Under the pieces are notes generated by a model. That model worked only from the letters and a program-made list of their open reading frames with translations, searched no databases and was not told the DNA's origin. The translations under genes were made by a program, and so were the position numbers. From positions 1 to 64,000 of the forward strand of contig CAMASH010000006.1 of NCBI GenBank assembly GCA_945860745.1: DNA of 64,000 nucleotides. Reading direction: 5' to 3'. The DNA comes from Chthoniobacter flavus. GTDB lineage: Bacteria > Verrucomicrobiota > Verrucomicrobiia > Chthoniobacterales > Terrimicrobiaceae. Numbering within the stretch: position 1 is the stretch's first letter; every line of letters begins with the position of its first letter. Positions 1 to 8,451 of the stretch are shown here, one piece after another.

Positions 1-170
1 GAGGGGTTTTCAAATTCGCTGGCCGGGATCACGCCCTCGCTTTTGTACCCGATGTCCACGAGAAACTCGCGGTTACGGATTTCGAGGATGTGTCCTTTGA
101 CGATGCTGCCTTCGCGGTAATTTTTCACCGAGGCGGCGATCAATTCTTGTAGTTCTGCCATAATGGCCAT
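1..170 (-). CDS. rpsA: 30S ribosomal protein S1, N-terminal fragment (gene runs off left edge)
   Basis: Ribosomal protein S1 binds mRNA on the 30S subunit. Only the first 56 codons are in the window. The visible sequence (MAELQELIAASV, then EGSIVKGHILEI and FLVDIGYKSEGVIP) matches the beginning of the first S1 OB-fold repeat of this family. Two in-frame ATG codons are possible, at 170 and at 161; the second gives the more usual MAELQ start. Neither has a purine-rich Shine-Dalgarno sequence upstream. The 139 bases between this start and the transporter gene at 310 presumably hold its promoter, but I could not pick out a convincing -35/-10 pair. The call rests on a short segment but the S1 signature is clear. 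Confidence 0.85.
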   Translation of the reverse strand, partial: MAIMAELQELIAASVKNYREGSIVKGHILEIRNREFLVDIGYKSEGVIPASEFENP

Positions 171-309
171 GTTGTTTGGTTGTGGTTGATGTTCAGTTCA
201 ATCCGCGCCGTTAAAGAGAGAACGGAGTGGTCGGATCGGGATCCGGCTACCAGAGGCGGGTTAGAGACGGTAGGGAGTTTGCCCGGAATGGCAATAAAAA
301 TCTCGGCGG

Positions 310-1200
310 CTATTTTCCATCCTCCCACCGTTGCAGCGATTCCTCGTGCAGGTGGCGGGGGCGGAGGGCGCGGGTGACGATGCCGTATTTCGGGCTGAAG
401 AGGTAGGCCAGAAGGAAGCCGCATCCCAGCACCATGATAATGGCCGGACCCGAGGGAATGTTGGCCCAGAAGGAAACCATCAGTCCGATCACTGCTCCGC
501 TGACTCCGATGGTCGCGCCGCCCCAGGACATGGCCTGATAGGAATCTGAAAGCAGATACATGGTGGCGGCGGGGAGGATCAGGAGACCCAAAGAAAGGAG
601 CACCCCGACGGCCTGGAGGGACGAGAGCATGGCCAGAACGATGAGCAGGATGAGCGTGGTGAGAATGGCGTTGACCCGGATGCCCTGCGTCCGCGCCACG
701 GAGGCTTCGAAGAGCGTGAGCAGGAGCGGGCGTTGGAGGGCCAGCAGCGTCACGAGAGTCACGGCGCTGATGGCCAGGCTGGTCCAGATGTCGGAATCGG
801 CCACACCGAGGATGTTGCCGAAAAGGAAGCTGTCGAGGTCCACCTTCACGCGGGCGTATTTGATCAGCACGATGCCGAGGGCGAAGGCGATGACGTAGAG
901 TGAGGCGATGGCGGTTTCGTCCTTGATGCGCGAACTGCGGGCGATCATCTGGCCGCCCAGCGCGACGATGGCCGCGGCCGCCAAGCCGCCCAGCAACAGG
1001 CCGACAGGATTGAGTCCCACCGCAATCGCCGCCAGAGCCAGGCCGGGCAGGAGCGAATGCGAAAGCGCATCGGCGGTGAGGGCCATCCGGCGGATGACCA
1101 CGAACGCGCCGAGAAATCCGTTGGTCAGTCCAATGAGCACACAGGCCAGAAAGGCGCGCTGCATGAATTCATACTGAAAGGGTTCGAGCAGCCAGTTCAT
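310..1200 (-). CDS. Metal ABC transporter permease (ABC-3 / ZnuB-MntB type)
   Basis: Inner-membrane permease of a Zn/Mn/Fe uptake ABC transporter, 296 residues, close to the family's usual 270-300. It has about eight hydrophobic segments and the typical N-terminal block FVVIRRMALTADALSHSLLPG, of which the ALSHSLLPG stretch is a hallmark of ABC-3 permeases. It ends with a short hydrophilic tail rich in His and Arg. The start ATG overlaps the stop of the ATPase gene upstream by 4 bases, so the two are translationally coupled. The metal cannot be decided from sequence. No regulator of the Zur/Mnt type is seen in the window. Confidence 0.9.
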   Translation of the reverse strand: MNWLLEPFQYEFMQRAFLACVLIGLTNGFLGAFVVIRRMALTADALSHSLLPGLALAAIAVGLNPVGLLLGGLAAAAIVALGGQMIARSSRIKDETAIASLYVIAFALGIVLIKYARVKVDLDSFLFGNILGVADSDIWTSLAISAVTLVTLLALQRPLLLTLFEASVARTQGIRVNAILTTLILLIVLAMLSSLQAVGVLLSLGLLILPAATMYLLSDSYQAMSWGGATIGVSGAVIGLMVSFWANIPSGPAIIMVLGCGFLLAYLFSPKYGIVTRALRPRHLHEESLQRWEDGK

Positions 1201-1937
1201 GGGTGGGAGCCGGCGAAGATGCGCATGGCGAAGGCGCGCTCGGTGTTTTCCGGGGTGAAGGCGGCGGAGGTTTCGCCGCAGGCAACCAGTTCGCCGTTGA
1301 TGAGAATCACGTGATCAAAAATCGCGGGCACGTCATTAAGTTCGTGGTGGGAGGAAATGATGAGTTTTCCGGCGACGCGCAATGTGTGCAGGGCGGCGGT
1401 GAAGGCCTGGCGGGCATTGCGGTCGAGGCCGGTGTAGGGTTCATCCAGCAGGTAAATGTCCGATTGCTGCGCCCACGCCCGGGCCAGAAAAGCGCGTTGC
1501 TGCTGGCCGCCGGAGAGGGCGCTGATCTGCCGCGCGGCGTAGTCCTCCAGGTCCATCACATGGAGCGCCTCGTCCACAATGCGGCGGTCTTCCACGCCGA
1601 ATTTCTTCCAGAGTCCAAGCGCGGGAAAACGGCCCATCTCAATGAGACCCCGCACGGTGATGGGAAAATCCCAGTCCACCGCCTCGCGTTGCGGAACATA
1701 GGCAATCGTTTTTCCGGGAGCATCATTCTCCCCGATTTCGTGTCCGCGGAATTCAATGCTGCCGGTTTCGATGGGCAGGAGGCCGGCGATGGCCTTGAGC
1801 AAAGTGGACTTGCCCGCGCCGTTGGGTCCCAGCAGGCCGACGCAGGACCCGCAGCCGAGATCGAGGTTGATATGGTGGATGGCCGGGATGCGGTTGAAGG
1901 AGACCGTGAGGTCCTTGAGAATGAGGTGATGGCTCAC
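1197..1937 (-). CDS. Metal ABC transporter ATP-binding protein
   Basis: ATPase subunit of the Zn/Mn-type ABC transporter encoded with the permease at 310-1200. 246 residues with a complete set of motifs: Walker A GPNGAGKST (residues 37-45), Q-loop VPQ near 82, signature LSGGQQQR (141-148), Walker B IYLLDEP (about 161-167) and the H-loop SSHHE near 197. The YVPQREAVDWDFPITV segment after the Q-loop is typical of Mn/Fe/Zn importers of the SitB/MntB/ZnuC group. The start is GTG at 1937, overlapping the TGA of the upstream gene by 4 bases. The product works in the cytoplasm on the inner face of the membrane. Confidence 0.92.
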   Translation of the reverse strand: MSHHLILKDLTVSFNRIPAIHHINLDLGCGSCVGLLGPNGAGKSTLLKAIAGLLPIETGSIEFRGHEIGENDAPGKTIAYVPQREAVDWDFPITVRGLIEMGRFPALGLWKKFGVEDRRIVDEALHVMDLEDYAARQISALSGGQQQRAFLARAWAQQSDIYLLDEPYTGLDRNARQAFTAALHTLRVAGKLIISSHHELNDVPAIFDHVILINGELVACGETSAAFTPENTERAFAMRIFAGSHP

Positions 1938-2377
1938 GGCGCGGGGGCTCCAGGCAGGGTGATGACATCCTCGACATTCGGACTGCCCCAGAGGGTGGTG
2001 TCGGACAAAGGATTTCCATCAACGGCGACCTGCACGCGCAGGGCATTGTCTTTGGGTGATGCGTCGGGCCAGGAGGCTTTCACCACGAGGTCATTTCCGT
2101 CGATCGCACGTTGCAGCGGGGCTTTGGCCGTGGTGACAGAAGTTTGGGGATCGCACGTTACGAGTTTCGAACCTTCGGCCTCGACTGTGATTCGGGAAGG
2201 AGGGATGGGCGAGGTGAAGGTCAGTTGCACTTCCGCGACGGAACCCGGTTTTTTCTCCAGCGCAGGAGGCGCAATGGCGGCGGGCGTTTCCCGACCAGTC
2301 AGATGCCACGCCGGAATCGCCAGCAGTCCAAGTCCAGCGAGCACGAGCAAAAGACGAAGCAAGGGCGATCCGGTCAT
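1934..2377 (-). CDS. Membrane-anchored or secreted protein of unknown function, first gene of metal ABC operon
   Basis: 147 residues. An N-terminal hydrophobic segment (about residues 5-25, LLRLLLVLAGLGLLAIPAW) suggests a signal anchor or signal peptide. The rest is a probable beta-rich extracytoplasmic domain of about 115 residues with no motif I recognise. It overlaps the ATPase gene by 4 bases (GTGA) and is therefore the first gene of a three-gene transporter operon. It occupies the position where a metal-binding protein would be expected. It is far too short for a ZnuA/SitA cluster 9 binding protein (about 300 residues) and shows no His-rich loop. A role as accessory or partner of the transporter is inference from gene order only. 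Confidence 0.7.
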   Translation of the reverse strand: MTGSPLLRLLLVLAGLGLLAIPAWHLTGRETPAAIAPPALEKKPGSVAEVQLTFTSPIPPSRITVEAEGSKLVTCDPQTSVTTAKAPLQRAIDGNDLVVKASWPDASPKDNALRVQVAVDGNPLSDTTLWGSPNVEDVITLPGAPAP

Positions 2378-2566
2378 GGGATCGGGCTAATCAAGACCGC
2401 GGAAGGGAATGTATAATGCAAGTCTCATGCAGAAGGAAGGATCGCAGTGTTCGATGAAGACGCAAGTATATTGCGACTAACAAAGAGTCTTCTTCCGGCT
2501 TCGGGCGGGGGACAAAAGAAAAAGCTCGGATTCTCGCGAGCCGCGATTCACATCTTGATGATCGCC

Positions 2567-2953
2567 ATGCGCTTTCTCCTCCTTATTCCCGCCGCCGCCC
2601 TTTTGACCGCCTGCCAAACCGCTCCCCGGACGCCGAAATGGGATGTGCCCCTGACCCTGCAGACCGCCGGACCCGCCTATGCCGAATATGTGATTGAGCG
2701 GGCCGACGGGAATAAAGACGGGACCGTGTCCGTGGTCGAATGGGTCAACGCCGGTGGCACCAAACGCAGCTTTGCCGTGGTTGACGAAAACAAGGACGGC
2801 ACGCTCACGCGCACGGAATTGGTCCGGATCGGATCGAACGCCCGCTTTTTTGACCTGACCCGCCAGTATGCGGATTTCAACAAGGACAACAAATTGACTC
2901 CGCGCGAGTTCCGTTCCCCCGGCGGGTTCCAGGTCATGCGGATCGAGTTTTAG
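2567..2953 (+). CDS. EF-hand-containing lipoprotein
   Basis: 128-residue exported lipoprotein. The start chosen is the ATG at 2567, which gives a clean signal peptide MRFLLLIPAAALLTAC with the lipobox LTAC and lipidated Cys16; an ATG at 2558 is also in frame. Three EF-hand-like loops follow: DGNKDGTVSVVEW, DENKDGTLTRTEL and DFNKDNKLTPREF. The first two fit the DxNxDGxhxxxE calcium loop well; the third has Asn in place of Gly. The protein probably binds calcium in the periplasm or at the outer membrane. It stands alone between the divergent metal transporter operon and the RND genes. Confidence 0.8.
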   Translation: MRFLLLIPAAALLTACQTAPRTPKWDVPLTLQTAGPAYAEYVIERADGNKDGTVSVVEWVNAGGTKRSFAVVDENKDGTLTRTELVRIGSNARFFDLTRQYADFNKDNKLTPREFRSPGGFQVMRIEF

Positions 2954-2957
2954 CGCT

Positions 2958-2982
2958 GCGGCCGGCGGGCCTTTCCGGCCGC
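2958..2982. terminator. GC-rich hairpin after the EF-hand lipoprotein gene
   Basis: Perfect 8-bp stem GCGGCCGG / CCGGCCGC with a 9-base loop, starting 4 bases after the stop codon. There is no T-tract, so it may act as an RNA 3'-end stabiliser or a Rho-assisted stop, not as a classical intrinsic terminator. Confidence 0.45.
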
Positions 2983-3138
2983 CCGGGGCGGGGTGGCCTC
3001 GACGGCGGAATGTGATCCATAGAGCCGGGCAAAATTCGGGGGTTGCCGCTTTTTCTTCCTCCCATCGAATCGAATCCTCAAAAGTTTTAGCGCTTGGGTT
3101 CTCGACCATTCCCGCTACTTTCTTGGATTGGAATCCCG

Positions 3139-4440
3139 ATGGTCATGAAGAAAATGAGATTTCCCTTCTCAACCCTCGCCGGCGGGCTGTCTGCCGCGTT
3201 GGGTTTCCTTTGCGCCGTAGCCGGATGTGGTCCCCAGGCTCCGGCCCGGGTCGAGGTGGTCCGGCCGGTCAAAACCCTGGTCGTCACGCCCGGTGGCGAC
3301 ACCAGCACACGGCGATTCCCCGGCCGGGTGGAGGCGGCCAAGCAGGTCGAGCTGGCCTTTCAAGTTTCCGGTCTCCTGACCAGTCTGTTGGTTCGCGAGG
3401 GGCAAAGCGTGACCCGCGACGAAGTGATCGCCCAACTCCGGCCGGAGGAATTTCAAGCCCGGCTCGACGCCCTGCTCGGTCAGCTCGATCGCGCCCGCGC
3501 TGATCTTCAGGCCGCCCTGGCCGGGGCCCGGCCCGAGGAGCGGCTGCGCCTGGAATCGCAGGTCCGGTCCGCCGAGGCTTCGCTGGTCAATGCCCGCGCG
3601 GAGTTCGACCGCGCCGCCCAATTGCTCCGCTCCCGCACCATCTCGCGGGTGGAATTTGAACGGGCGGAAACAACCTCCCGCGTGGCCCGCGAAAATTTCG
3701 AGGCGGCGCGTCAGACGCTCGAACAAAGCTCCATCGGCCGCGAGGAGGATATCCAGGCCCGGCAGGCCGACGTGCGCGGCCTGGAAGCCCGCGTGGTCGA
3801 GGCCAATCTCCAGCTCACCGATTCGACCCTGCGCGCCCCCTATGATGGCGTGATCGCCCAGCGGTTCGTCGAACAGGGGCAGAATGTGCGGGCCAAGCAG
3901 CCGATTGTAAAATTCCAGGATGCCCAGGAAATCGAGATCGCCGTGGATGTGCCCGAGACCGTCATGGCCGCCGACCTGGGCGCGGCGGACATCGTGCAGT
4001 TGGTGGCGGAATTCAGTGCCGCGCCCGGACTGCAGTTTCCCGTTCGCATCAAGGAGATCGCCCAGCGGGCGGACCCCGTCACCCAAACCTTCACCATTCG
4101 CGTCGCCATGAAAGTTCCCGACGGCCTCAACCTGCTGCCGGGCATGACGGCCGCGGTCGCCCTCACCTACCAGCGGGCCAGCGTTCTGGGGGGTCGGGTT
4201 TTTGTGCCGGTCTCCGCGCTGCTCCAGGACAGTCCGGGCCAGCAGGTGGCCTGGGTGCTCGGACCGGATCAAACCGTCACCCGCCGCCCGGTCAAAACCG
4301 GCGAAGCCAACGGCGGACAGATTGAAATCGTCGAGGGGCTGGACCCGGGCGACCGCATTGCCGTGGCCGGCGTGACCTTTTTGCGGGATGGGATGAAGGT
4401 CCGTGATCTCGGTGATGCCCTCGGGGGCCGCCAGCCATGA
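3139..4440 (+). CDS. RND efflux periplasmic adaptor (MFP family), lipoprotein
   Basis: Membrane fusion protein linking an RND pump to an outer-membrane channel. The start at ATG 3139 is preferred because a GGA lies about 7 bases upstream and it gives a lipoprotein signal ending in VAGC; ATG 3145 and an upstream 3094 start are alternatives. It has about 433 residues. Order of domains: signal and lipobox, barrel-sandwich half with VELAFQVSGLL, alpha-helical hairpin rich in R, E and A (about residues 90-185), second lipoyl half LRAPYDGVIAQRFVEQGQ, then beta-barrel and membrane-proximal domains. The gene overlaps the RND pump gene by 4 bases. No outer-membrane TolC partner is in the window. Confidence 0.92.
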   Translation: MVMKKMRFPFSTLAGGLSAALGFLCAVAGCGPQAPARVEVVRPVKTLVVTPGGDTSTRRFPGRVEAAKQVELAFQVSGLLTSLLVREGQSVTRDEVIAQLRPEEFQARLDALLGQLDRARADLQAALAGARPEERLRLESQVRSAEASLVNARAEFDRAAQLLRSRTISRVEFERAETTSRVARENFEAARQTLEQSSIGREEDIQARQADVRGLEARVVEANLQLTDSTLRAPYDGVIAQRFVEQGQNVRAKQPIVKFQDAQEIEIAVDVPETVMAADLGAADIVQLVAEFSAAPGLQFPVRIKEIAQRADPVTQTFTIRVAMKVPDGLNLLPGMTAAVALTYQRASVLGGRVFVPVSALLQDSPGQQVAWVLGPDQTVTRRPVKTGEANGGQIEIVEGLDPGDRIAVAGVTFLRDGMKVRDLGDALGGRQP

Positions 4441-7400
4441 ACCCCGGCGAGTTTTCGGTTAAAAACAACCGCGTGGTCCTGGTGGCTATGGCCCTGGCCA
4501 TTATCGGCGGCATCGTGGCGTATGTGAATATCGGACGGCTGGAAGATCCGGAGTTCACCATCAAACAGGCGTTGGTCATTACGCCGTATCCGGGGGCCAG
4601 TGCCGAGGAAGTCGCGCAGGAAGTCACCAATCCCCTTGAGATCGCCTGTCAGCGATTGGGGCAGCTCGACTACGTCGAATCGGAATCGACCCGTGGCCGG
4701 TCGGTTGTGACCGTCACCATCAAGGACCACTACGATCGGGAGCGCATGCCGCAGGTCTGGGACGAATTGCGGCGCAAGATCGCCGACGTGCAGGCGCAGT
4801 TGCCGCCTGCGGTGCGGGGTCAGTCCATGGTGGTGGACGATTTCGGGGATGTTTATGGCATTTTCTTCGCCGTCACGGGCGACGGATTCACCTTTCCCGA
4901 ACTGCGCCGCTATGGGGAGTTCCTCCGCCGCGAGTTGCTCCAGGTGCCCGGAGTGAAAAGCGTCGCGCTCTTTGGCGAACAACGCGAAGTCGTCTTTCTC
5001 GAAATCTCGCGTCAGCGGCTGGCGCAGTTGGGTCTCAATGAGGAGGTGATCTACAGCAAACTCCAGGAACGGAATATCGCCGCCGACGGCGGCCGCATCC
5101 GCGTGGGCGACCAGCACATTCCGATCGACCCGACGGGGGCATTCGCCTCGGCCGATGACATGCTCGATCTGGTCATCGGTTCGGATTCGACCGGGCGTCA
5201 GCTTCGCCTGCGGGACATCGCCACGCTGGAGCGCGGCGATCAGGATCCGCCCCGTCGCTTGCTGCGCTACGATGGCAACCCGGCCATCGGTCTGGGCATC
5301 TCCTCGGTCCCGGGTGGCAACGTTGTCACGATGGGGAAAGCCCTTCGGGAGAAGCTCGAAAAGTTGAAAGCCGATCAGCCGGTCGGCATCGAGATCGGCG
5401 AGATCAATTTCCAGCCCGAGGCGGTTTCCCAGGCCGTCAGCGAGTTCATGTTCAACCTCGGCAAGGCCGTCACCATCGTCTTCGTGGTCTTGATTTTCGC
5501 CATGGGCCGCAAGACCGGCTTCATCATCGGCCTGGTCCTCTTTCTCACCATCATGGCGACGTTTCTTGTCATGTATTTGAAGGGCGATCTGTTGATGGAG
5601 CGCATCTCCCTCGGCGCCCTCATCATCGCGCTGTGCATGCTCACGGACAACGCCATCATTGTCATCGAGGGCATAAAAGTCGGCATCGAATCGGGCCGCA
5701 ACAAACTCGAAGTGGTTCGCGAGGTGGTCTCCGAAAACATGGGGCCGCTCTTCGGCGCGACCGCCATCGGCGTGATCGCCTTCGCCGCCATCGGCCTGTC
5801 GGAGGACGCCACCGGCGAATACACCAACTCGCTCTTCTGGGTCATCATGATCGCGCTGAGCCTGAGCTGGATCTCGTCGGTCACCGCCACTCCGCTTTTG
5901 AGCTACCTCATGTTCAAGCCCCTGGCGGGCGCGGGGAAAAGCGGGAACAGCGACCCCTACAAGGCGCTTCCGTTCCAGATCTACCGGAAACTGCTTGTGC
6001 GGGCCCTGCGCTTCCGCTGGGTGGTCGTGATTCTTTGCCTCCTCGCCTTCGTCGCTTCGATCTTTGGATTCCGCAAGGTGGATCAGAGCTTTTTCCCGCC
6101 GGCCACACGGCCGCAATTCATGGTGGATGTCTTTCTTCCCTCGGGCACTCATATCCGCGAAACCGAGGCGGTGGCCGGAGAAATCCAGCGCTTCATGCAA
6201 AGCCAGCCCGGCGTGACCAATATCACCTCCTTCATCGGCGGCGGCGGCCTGCGTTTCCTGCTCGTTTATTCTCCCGAGAACGAGAACCGCGCTTATGTCC
6301 AGTTCCTGGTCGATGTGGATGACCCCGGCAAAATTCAAGGGCTGGTCACCACCATTCAGAAACAGCTCGACGAAAGTTATCCCAACGCCAACGCCATCGC
6401 CAAAAAATTCCTTCTCGGACCCGGCGCCGGCGGACGCATTCAGATGCGTTTGAGCGGACCCGATTCCGCGGTGCTGCGTCAGCTTGGGGATGAGGCCATG
6501 AAGGTCCTGGAGGACGATGGCGGAGCCGTTTGCGTGCGCAGCGATTGGGGCGACCGCGTGCAGGTCATCCGTCCCGAACTGCTGGAACACCAGGCCCGCC
6601 GCAATGGCATCACCCGGGTCGAGGTGGCCCGTGCTTTGGAGGGGAGTTTTGAAGGACGCGCCGTGGGATTCTACCGCGAACCCGGCGACGCGGGGGCCGG
6701 GGTTTTCCCGCAGGAAACGCGGCTGCTGCCGATCATTGCCCGACCGCCGTTGAACGAGCGCGACGACGTGGGCGCGATCAACAGCCTGCAAATCTGGAGT
6801 CCGGTGGCCGGACGGATGATTCCCTTGAACCAAGTCACCGGCCGTTCCGAGGTCGTCTGGGAGGACCCGATCGTCGCGCGCCGCGATCGGTTTCCGACCC
6901 TGACCGTTCATGCCGATCCCCGCACCGGATTGCCCAGCCAGCTGCGCGACCGGGTGGCGGAGAAAATCGAGCAAATCGAACTTCCGTCCGGCTACGCGCT
7001 GGCCTGGGGCGGCGAGTATGAGGATTCCACCAAAGCCCGCGCCGCCCTGGCCGAGCCTCTGCCCTACGTGCTCGCGCTCATGGTCTTTATCGTGGTGTGC
7101 CTGTTCAATTCGATCCGCACCACCGTCCTGATCTGGCTCATCATTCCGCTTTTCATCATTGCCGTGACGGTCGGACTCCTCCTCACCCGCATGCCGTTCG
7201 GGTTCATGGCCACGCTCGGCGTGCTGGCGCTGGGCGGGGAATTGATCAAAAATCAGATCGTGGTCCTGAGTAAGATTCTCACCCTGAAAAGCAAGGGCGT
7301 CCCGCCGTATCAGGCGCTGCTTGATGGCGGAACGGCCAAAATGCGCCCTGTCTGCATGGTCGTGCTGACGACTGTGCTCGGAATGATCCCGATGCTGACG

Positions 7401-7535
7401 GATCCGTTCTTCGGATCGATGGCCGTCTGCATCATGTTTGGATTGTCCTTCGCCGCCATCCTTTCGCTCATCGTGACGCCGGTGCTCTACGCCATCTTCT
7501 TCGGGATCAAGGAACCCTCCGCACACTCTTCGTAG
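4437..7535 (+). CDS. RND superfamily efflux transporter permease (AcrB/HAE1-like)
   Basis: Proton-driven inner-membrane efflux pump of 1032 residues, full length for the HAE1/AcrB family. TM1 lies near residues 13-31, followed by a large periplasmic loop, a TM block at about 335-500, a second periplasmic loop and a final TM block at about 875-1020. The TM4 region reads MLTDNAIIVIEG around residue 404, so it keeps one of the two adjacent Asp residues of AcrB and has Thr at the other site, as in many HAE members. The PYPGASAEEVAQEVTNPLE motif near the N-terminus is typical. It is translationally coupled to the adaptor gene. The substrate cannot be predicted. Confidence 0.93.
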   Translation: MNPGEFSVKNNRVVLVAMALAIIGGIVAYVNIGRLEDPEFTIKQALVITPYPGASAEEVAQEVTNPLEIACQRLGQLDYVESESTRGRSVVTVTIKDHYDRERMPQVWDELRRKIADVQAQLPPAVRGQSMVVDDFGDVYGIFFAVTGDGFTFPELRRYGEFLRRELLQVPGVKSVALFGEQREVVFLEISRQRLAQLGLNEEVIYSKLQERNIAADGGRIRVGDQHIPIDPTGAFASADDMLDLVIGSDSTGRQLRLRDIATLERGDQDPPRRLLRYDGNPAIGLGISSVPGGNVVTMGKALREKLEKLKADQPVGIEIGEINFQPEAVSQAVSEFMFNLGKAVTIVFVVLIFAMGRKTGFIIGLVLFLTIMATFLVMYLKGDLLMERISLGALIIALCMLTDNAIIVIEGIKVGIESGRNKLEVVREVVSENMGPLFGATAIGVIAFAAIGLSEDATGEYTNSLFWVIMIALSLSWISSVTATPLLSYLMFKPLAGAGKSGNSDPYKALPFQIYRKLLVRALRFRWVVVILCLLAFVASIFGFRKVDQSFFPPATRPQFMVDVFLPSGTHIRETEAVAGEIQRFMQSQPGVTNITSFIGGGGLRFLLVYSPENENRAYVQFLVDVDDPGKIQGLVTTIQKQLDESYPNANAIAKKFLLGPGAGGRIQMRLSGPDSAVLRQLGDEAMKVLEDDGGAVCVRSDWGDRVQVIRPELLEHQARRNGITRVEVARALEGSFEGRAVGFYREPGDAGAGVFPQETRLLPIIARPPLNERDDVGAINSLQIWSPVAGRMIPLNQVTGRSEVVWEDPIVARRDRFPTLTVHADPRTGLPSQLRDRVAEKIEQIELPSGYALAWGGEYEDSTKARAALAEPLPYVLALMVFIVVCLFNSIRTTVLIWLIIPLFIIAVTVGLLLTRMPFGFMATLGVLALGGELIKNQIVVLSKILTLKSKGVPPYQALLDGGTAKMRPVCMVVLTTVLGMIPMLTDPFFGSMAVCIMFGLSFAAILSLIVTPVLYAIFFGIKEPSAHSS

Positions 7536-7991
7536 GGGGGCCATGACAGAAAAGCGGGTTTTCCAGCCGCGTCGTCCCGGAAGGCGTCGAAGCGGCCGGA
7601 GAGTTGACCGCACCGTAAGGCGATCATGGCACCACGCAGGCTCCAGAACATGCCGGAATGCTGGAGGCCCTGGCCGATGACGGTGCGGCTGTCCGGAGCA
7701 ACCGGTGCGTTGCGCGGTAATGGGCAATTTGCGCAGGGTCGCTCAAGCGGCGGAAAACGGTTCGCCCTCCCCTGGAGGGGGACGCTCATGAGGAATTGTT
7801 GCCAGGGGGCAATTTTAATTGTCGCCGTGAACCATGGGGAATTGTCGCTCGACAGGCGGCGGCGGTCGTGGAGTTGGGCAGAGGGAGATGAAGCGGATTT
7901 TATGTAGTATGTCTTACTACACTTTTAGGGATAAAAAAAGAGAAAACCTCCAACCCCTTTTTTGGTCATGCCCCCGGGGTGTGTTGCAGTA
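7536..7991. other. Gene-free stretch between RND pump and HU gene, with a 19-bp perfect inverted repeat
   Basis: I see no convincing gene here. An open frame of 93 codons at 7626-7907 lacks any recognisable domain and has a basic, low-complexity product. At 7903-7921 is a perfect palindrome TGTAGTATGTCTTACTACA (7-bp arms, 5-base spacer), whose arms resemble operator half sites of winged-helix repressors of the BlaI/CopY type. It is not followed by a T-tract. It lies about 70 bases upstream of the HU promoter. Confidence 0.5.
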
Positions 7992-8021
7992 TTGACACAA
8001 CCCGCTCCCCCGGCCTATCAC
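7992..8021 (+). promoter_or_regulatory. Sigma70-type promoter of the HU gene
   Basis: TTGACA at 7992-7997 and TATCAC at 8016-8021 are separated by 18 bases. The -35 is a perfect consensus match and the -10 matches at 4 of 6 positions. The start codon is 43 bases downstream. Confidence 0.6.
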
Positions 8022-8063
8022 TCACGGCCTCACCTAAAACCTCTCAAGCAATCACCCTATCTC

Positions 8064-8333
8064 ATGAACAAAGTTGAACTCATCATTGCCGTCCAAAAAA
8101 CCCTCGGAACCAGCAAAGCCGACGCCGAGCGCGCGGTGAACGCCGTGGTTAACGGCATCAAGGCCGGGGTCAAGAAAACCAAAAACGTCCAGCTCATCGG
8201 CTTCGGGACTTTCAAAGTCGCCAGCCGCAAGGCCCGCATCGGCGTGAATCCCAAGACCGGGGAAAAAATCAAAATCAAAGCGTCCAAGACGGTGAAGTTC
8301 GCCGCCGGAAAATCTTTCAAAGAAATCGTGTAG
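8064..8333 (+). CDS. HU family DNA-binding protein
   Basis: Small nucleoid protein that bends DNA as a dimer. 89 residues, the normal size for HU. It contains the family core IGFGTFKVASRKARIGVNP, with the beta-arm, followed by a Lys-rich C-terminus. The ATG at 8064 gives the standard MNKVELI start and lies just downstream of the promoter at 7992-8021. No Shine-Dalgarno sequence is visible. The gene is monocistronic, closed by a strong intrinsic terminator at 8354-8393. Whether it is HU or an IHF-like paralogue cannot be decided. Confidence 0.95.
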   Translation: MNKVELIIAVQKTLGTSKADAERAVNAVVNGIKAGVKKTKNVQLIGFGTFKVASRKARIGVNPKTGEKIKIKASKTVKFAAGKSFKEIV

Positions 8334-8353
8334 GGATTTCCCTCCCCCACACC

Positions 8354-8393
8354 GAGAAAACCCGTTTTGCTGCAAGGCAAAACGGGTTTTCTC
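8354..8393 (+). terminator. Strong intrinsic terminator of the HU gene
   Basis: Perfect 17-bp inverted repeat, GAGAAAACCCGTTTTGC and its complement, with a 6-base loop. The right arm contains TTTT. It starts 21 bases after the HU stop codon. Confidence 0.9.
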
Positions 8394-8451
8394 ATTTCCA
8401 GACCTTTTTTGCTTGGGCTGATGGCTTGTTGGGAGCAACGTTTCCATTCCC

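Noticed and set aside
1934..2377. Assigning the small operon protein as a metal-binding ZnuA-like protein
   Set aside because: Half the required length and no His/Asp metal site or cluster 9 fold signature.
4269..7727. 1152-codon minus-strand open frame opposite the RND genes
   Set aside because: Antisense shadow of high-GC coding DNA; product is His/Asp/Arg-rich low complexity with no domain, while the plus strand encodes clear RND proteins.
7626..7907. 93-codon open frame between RND and HU genes
   Set aside because: Basic low-complexity product, no Shine-Dalgarno, no domain; frame length is expected by chance at this GC content.
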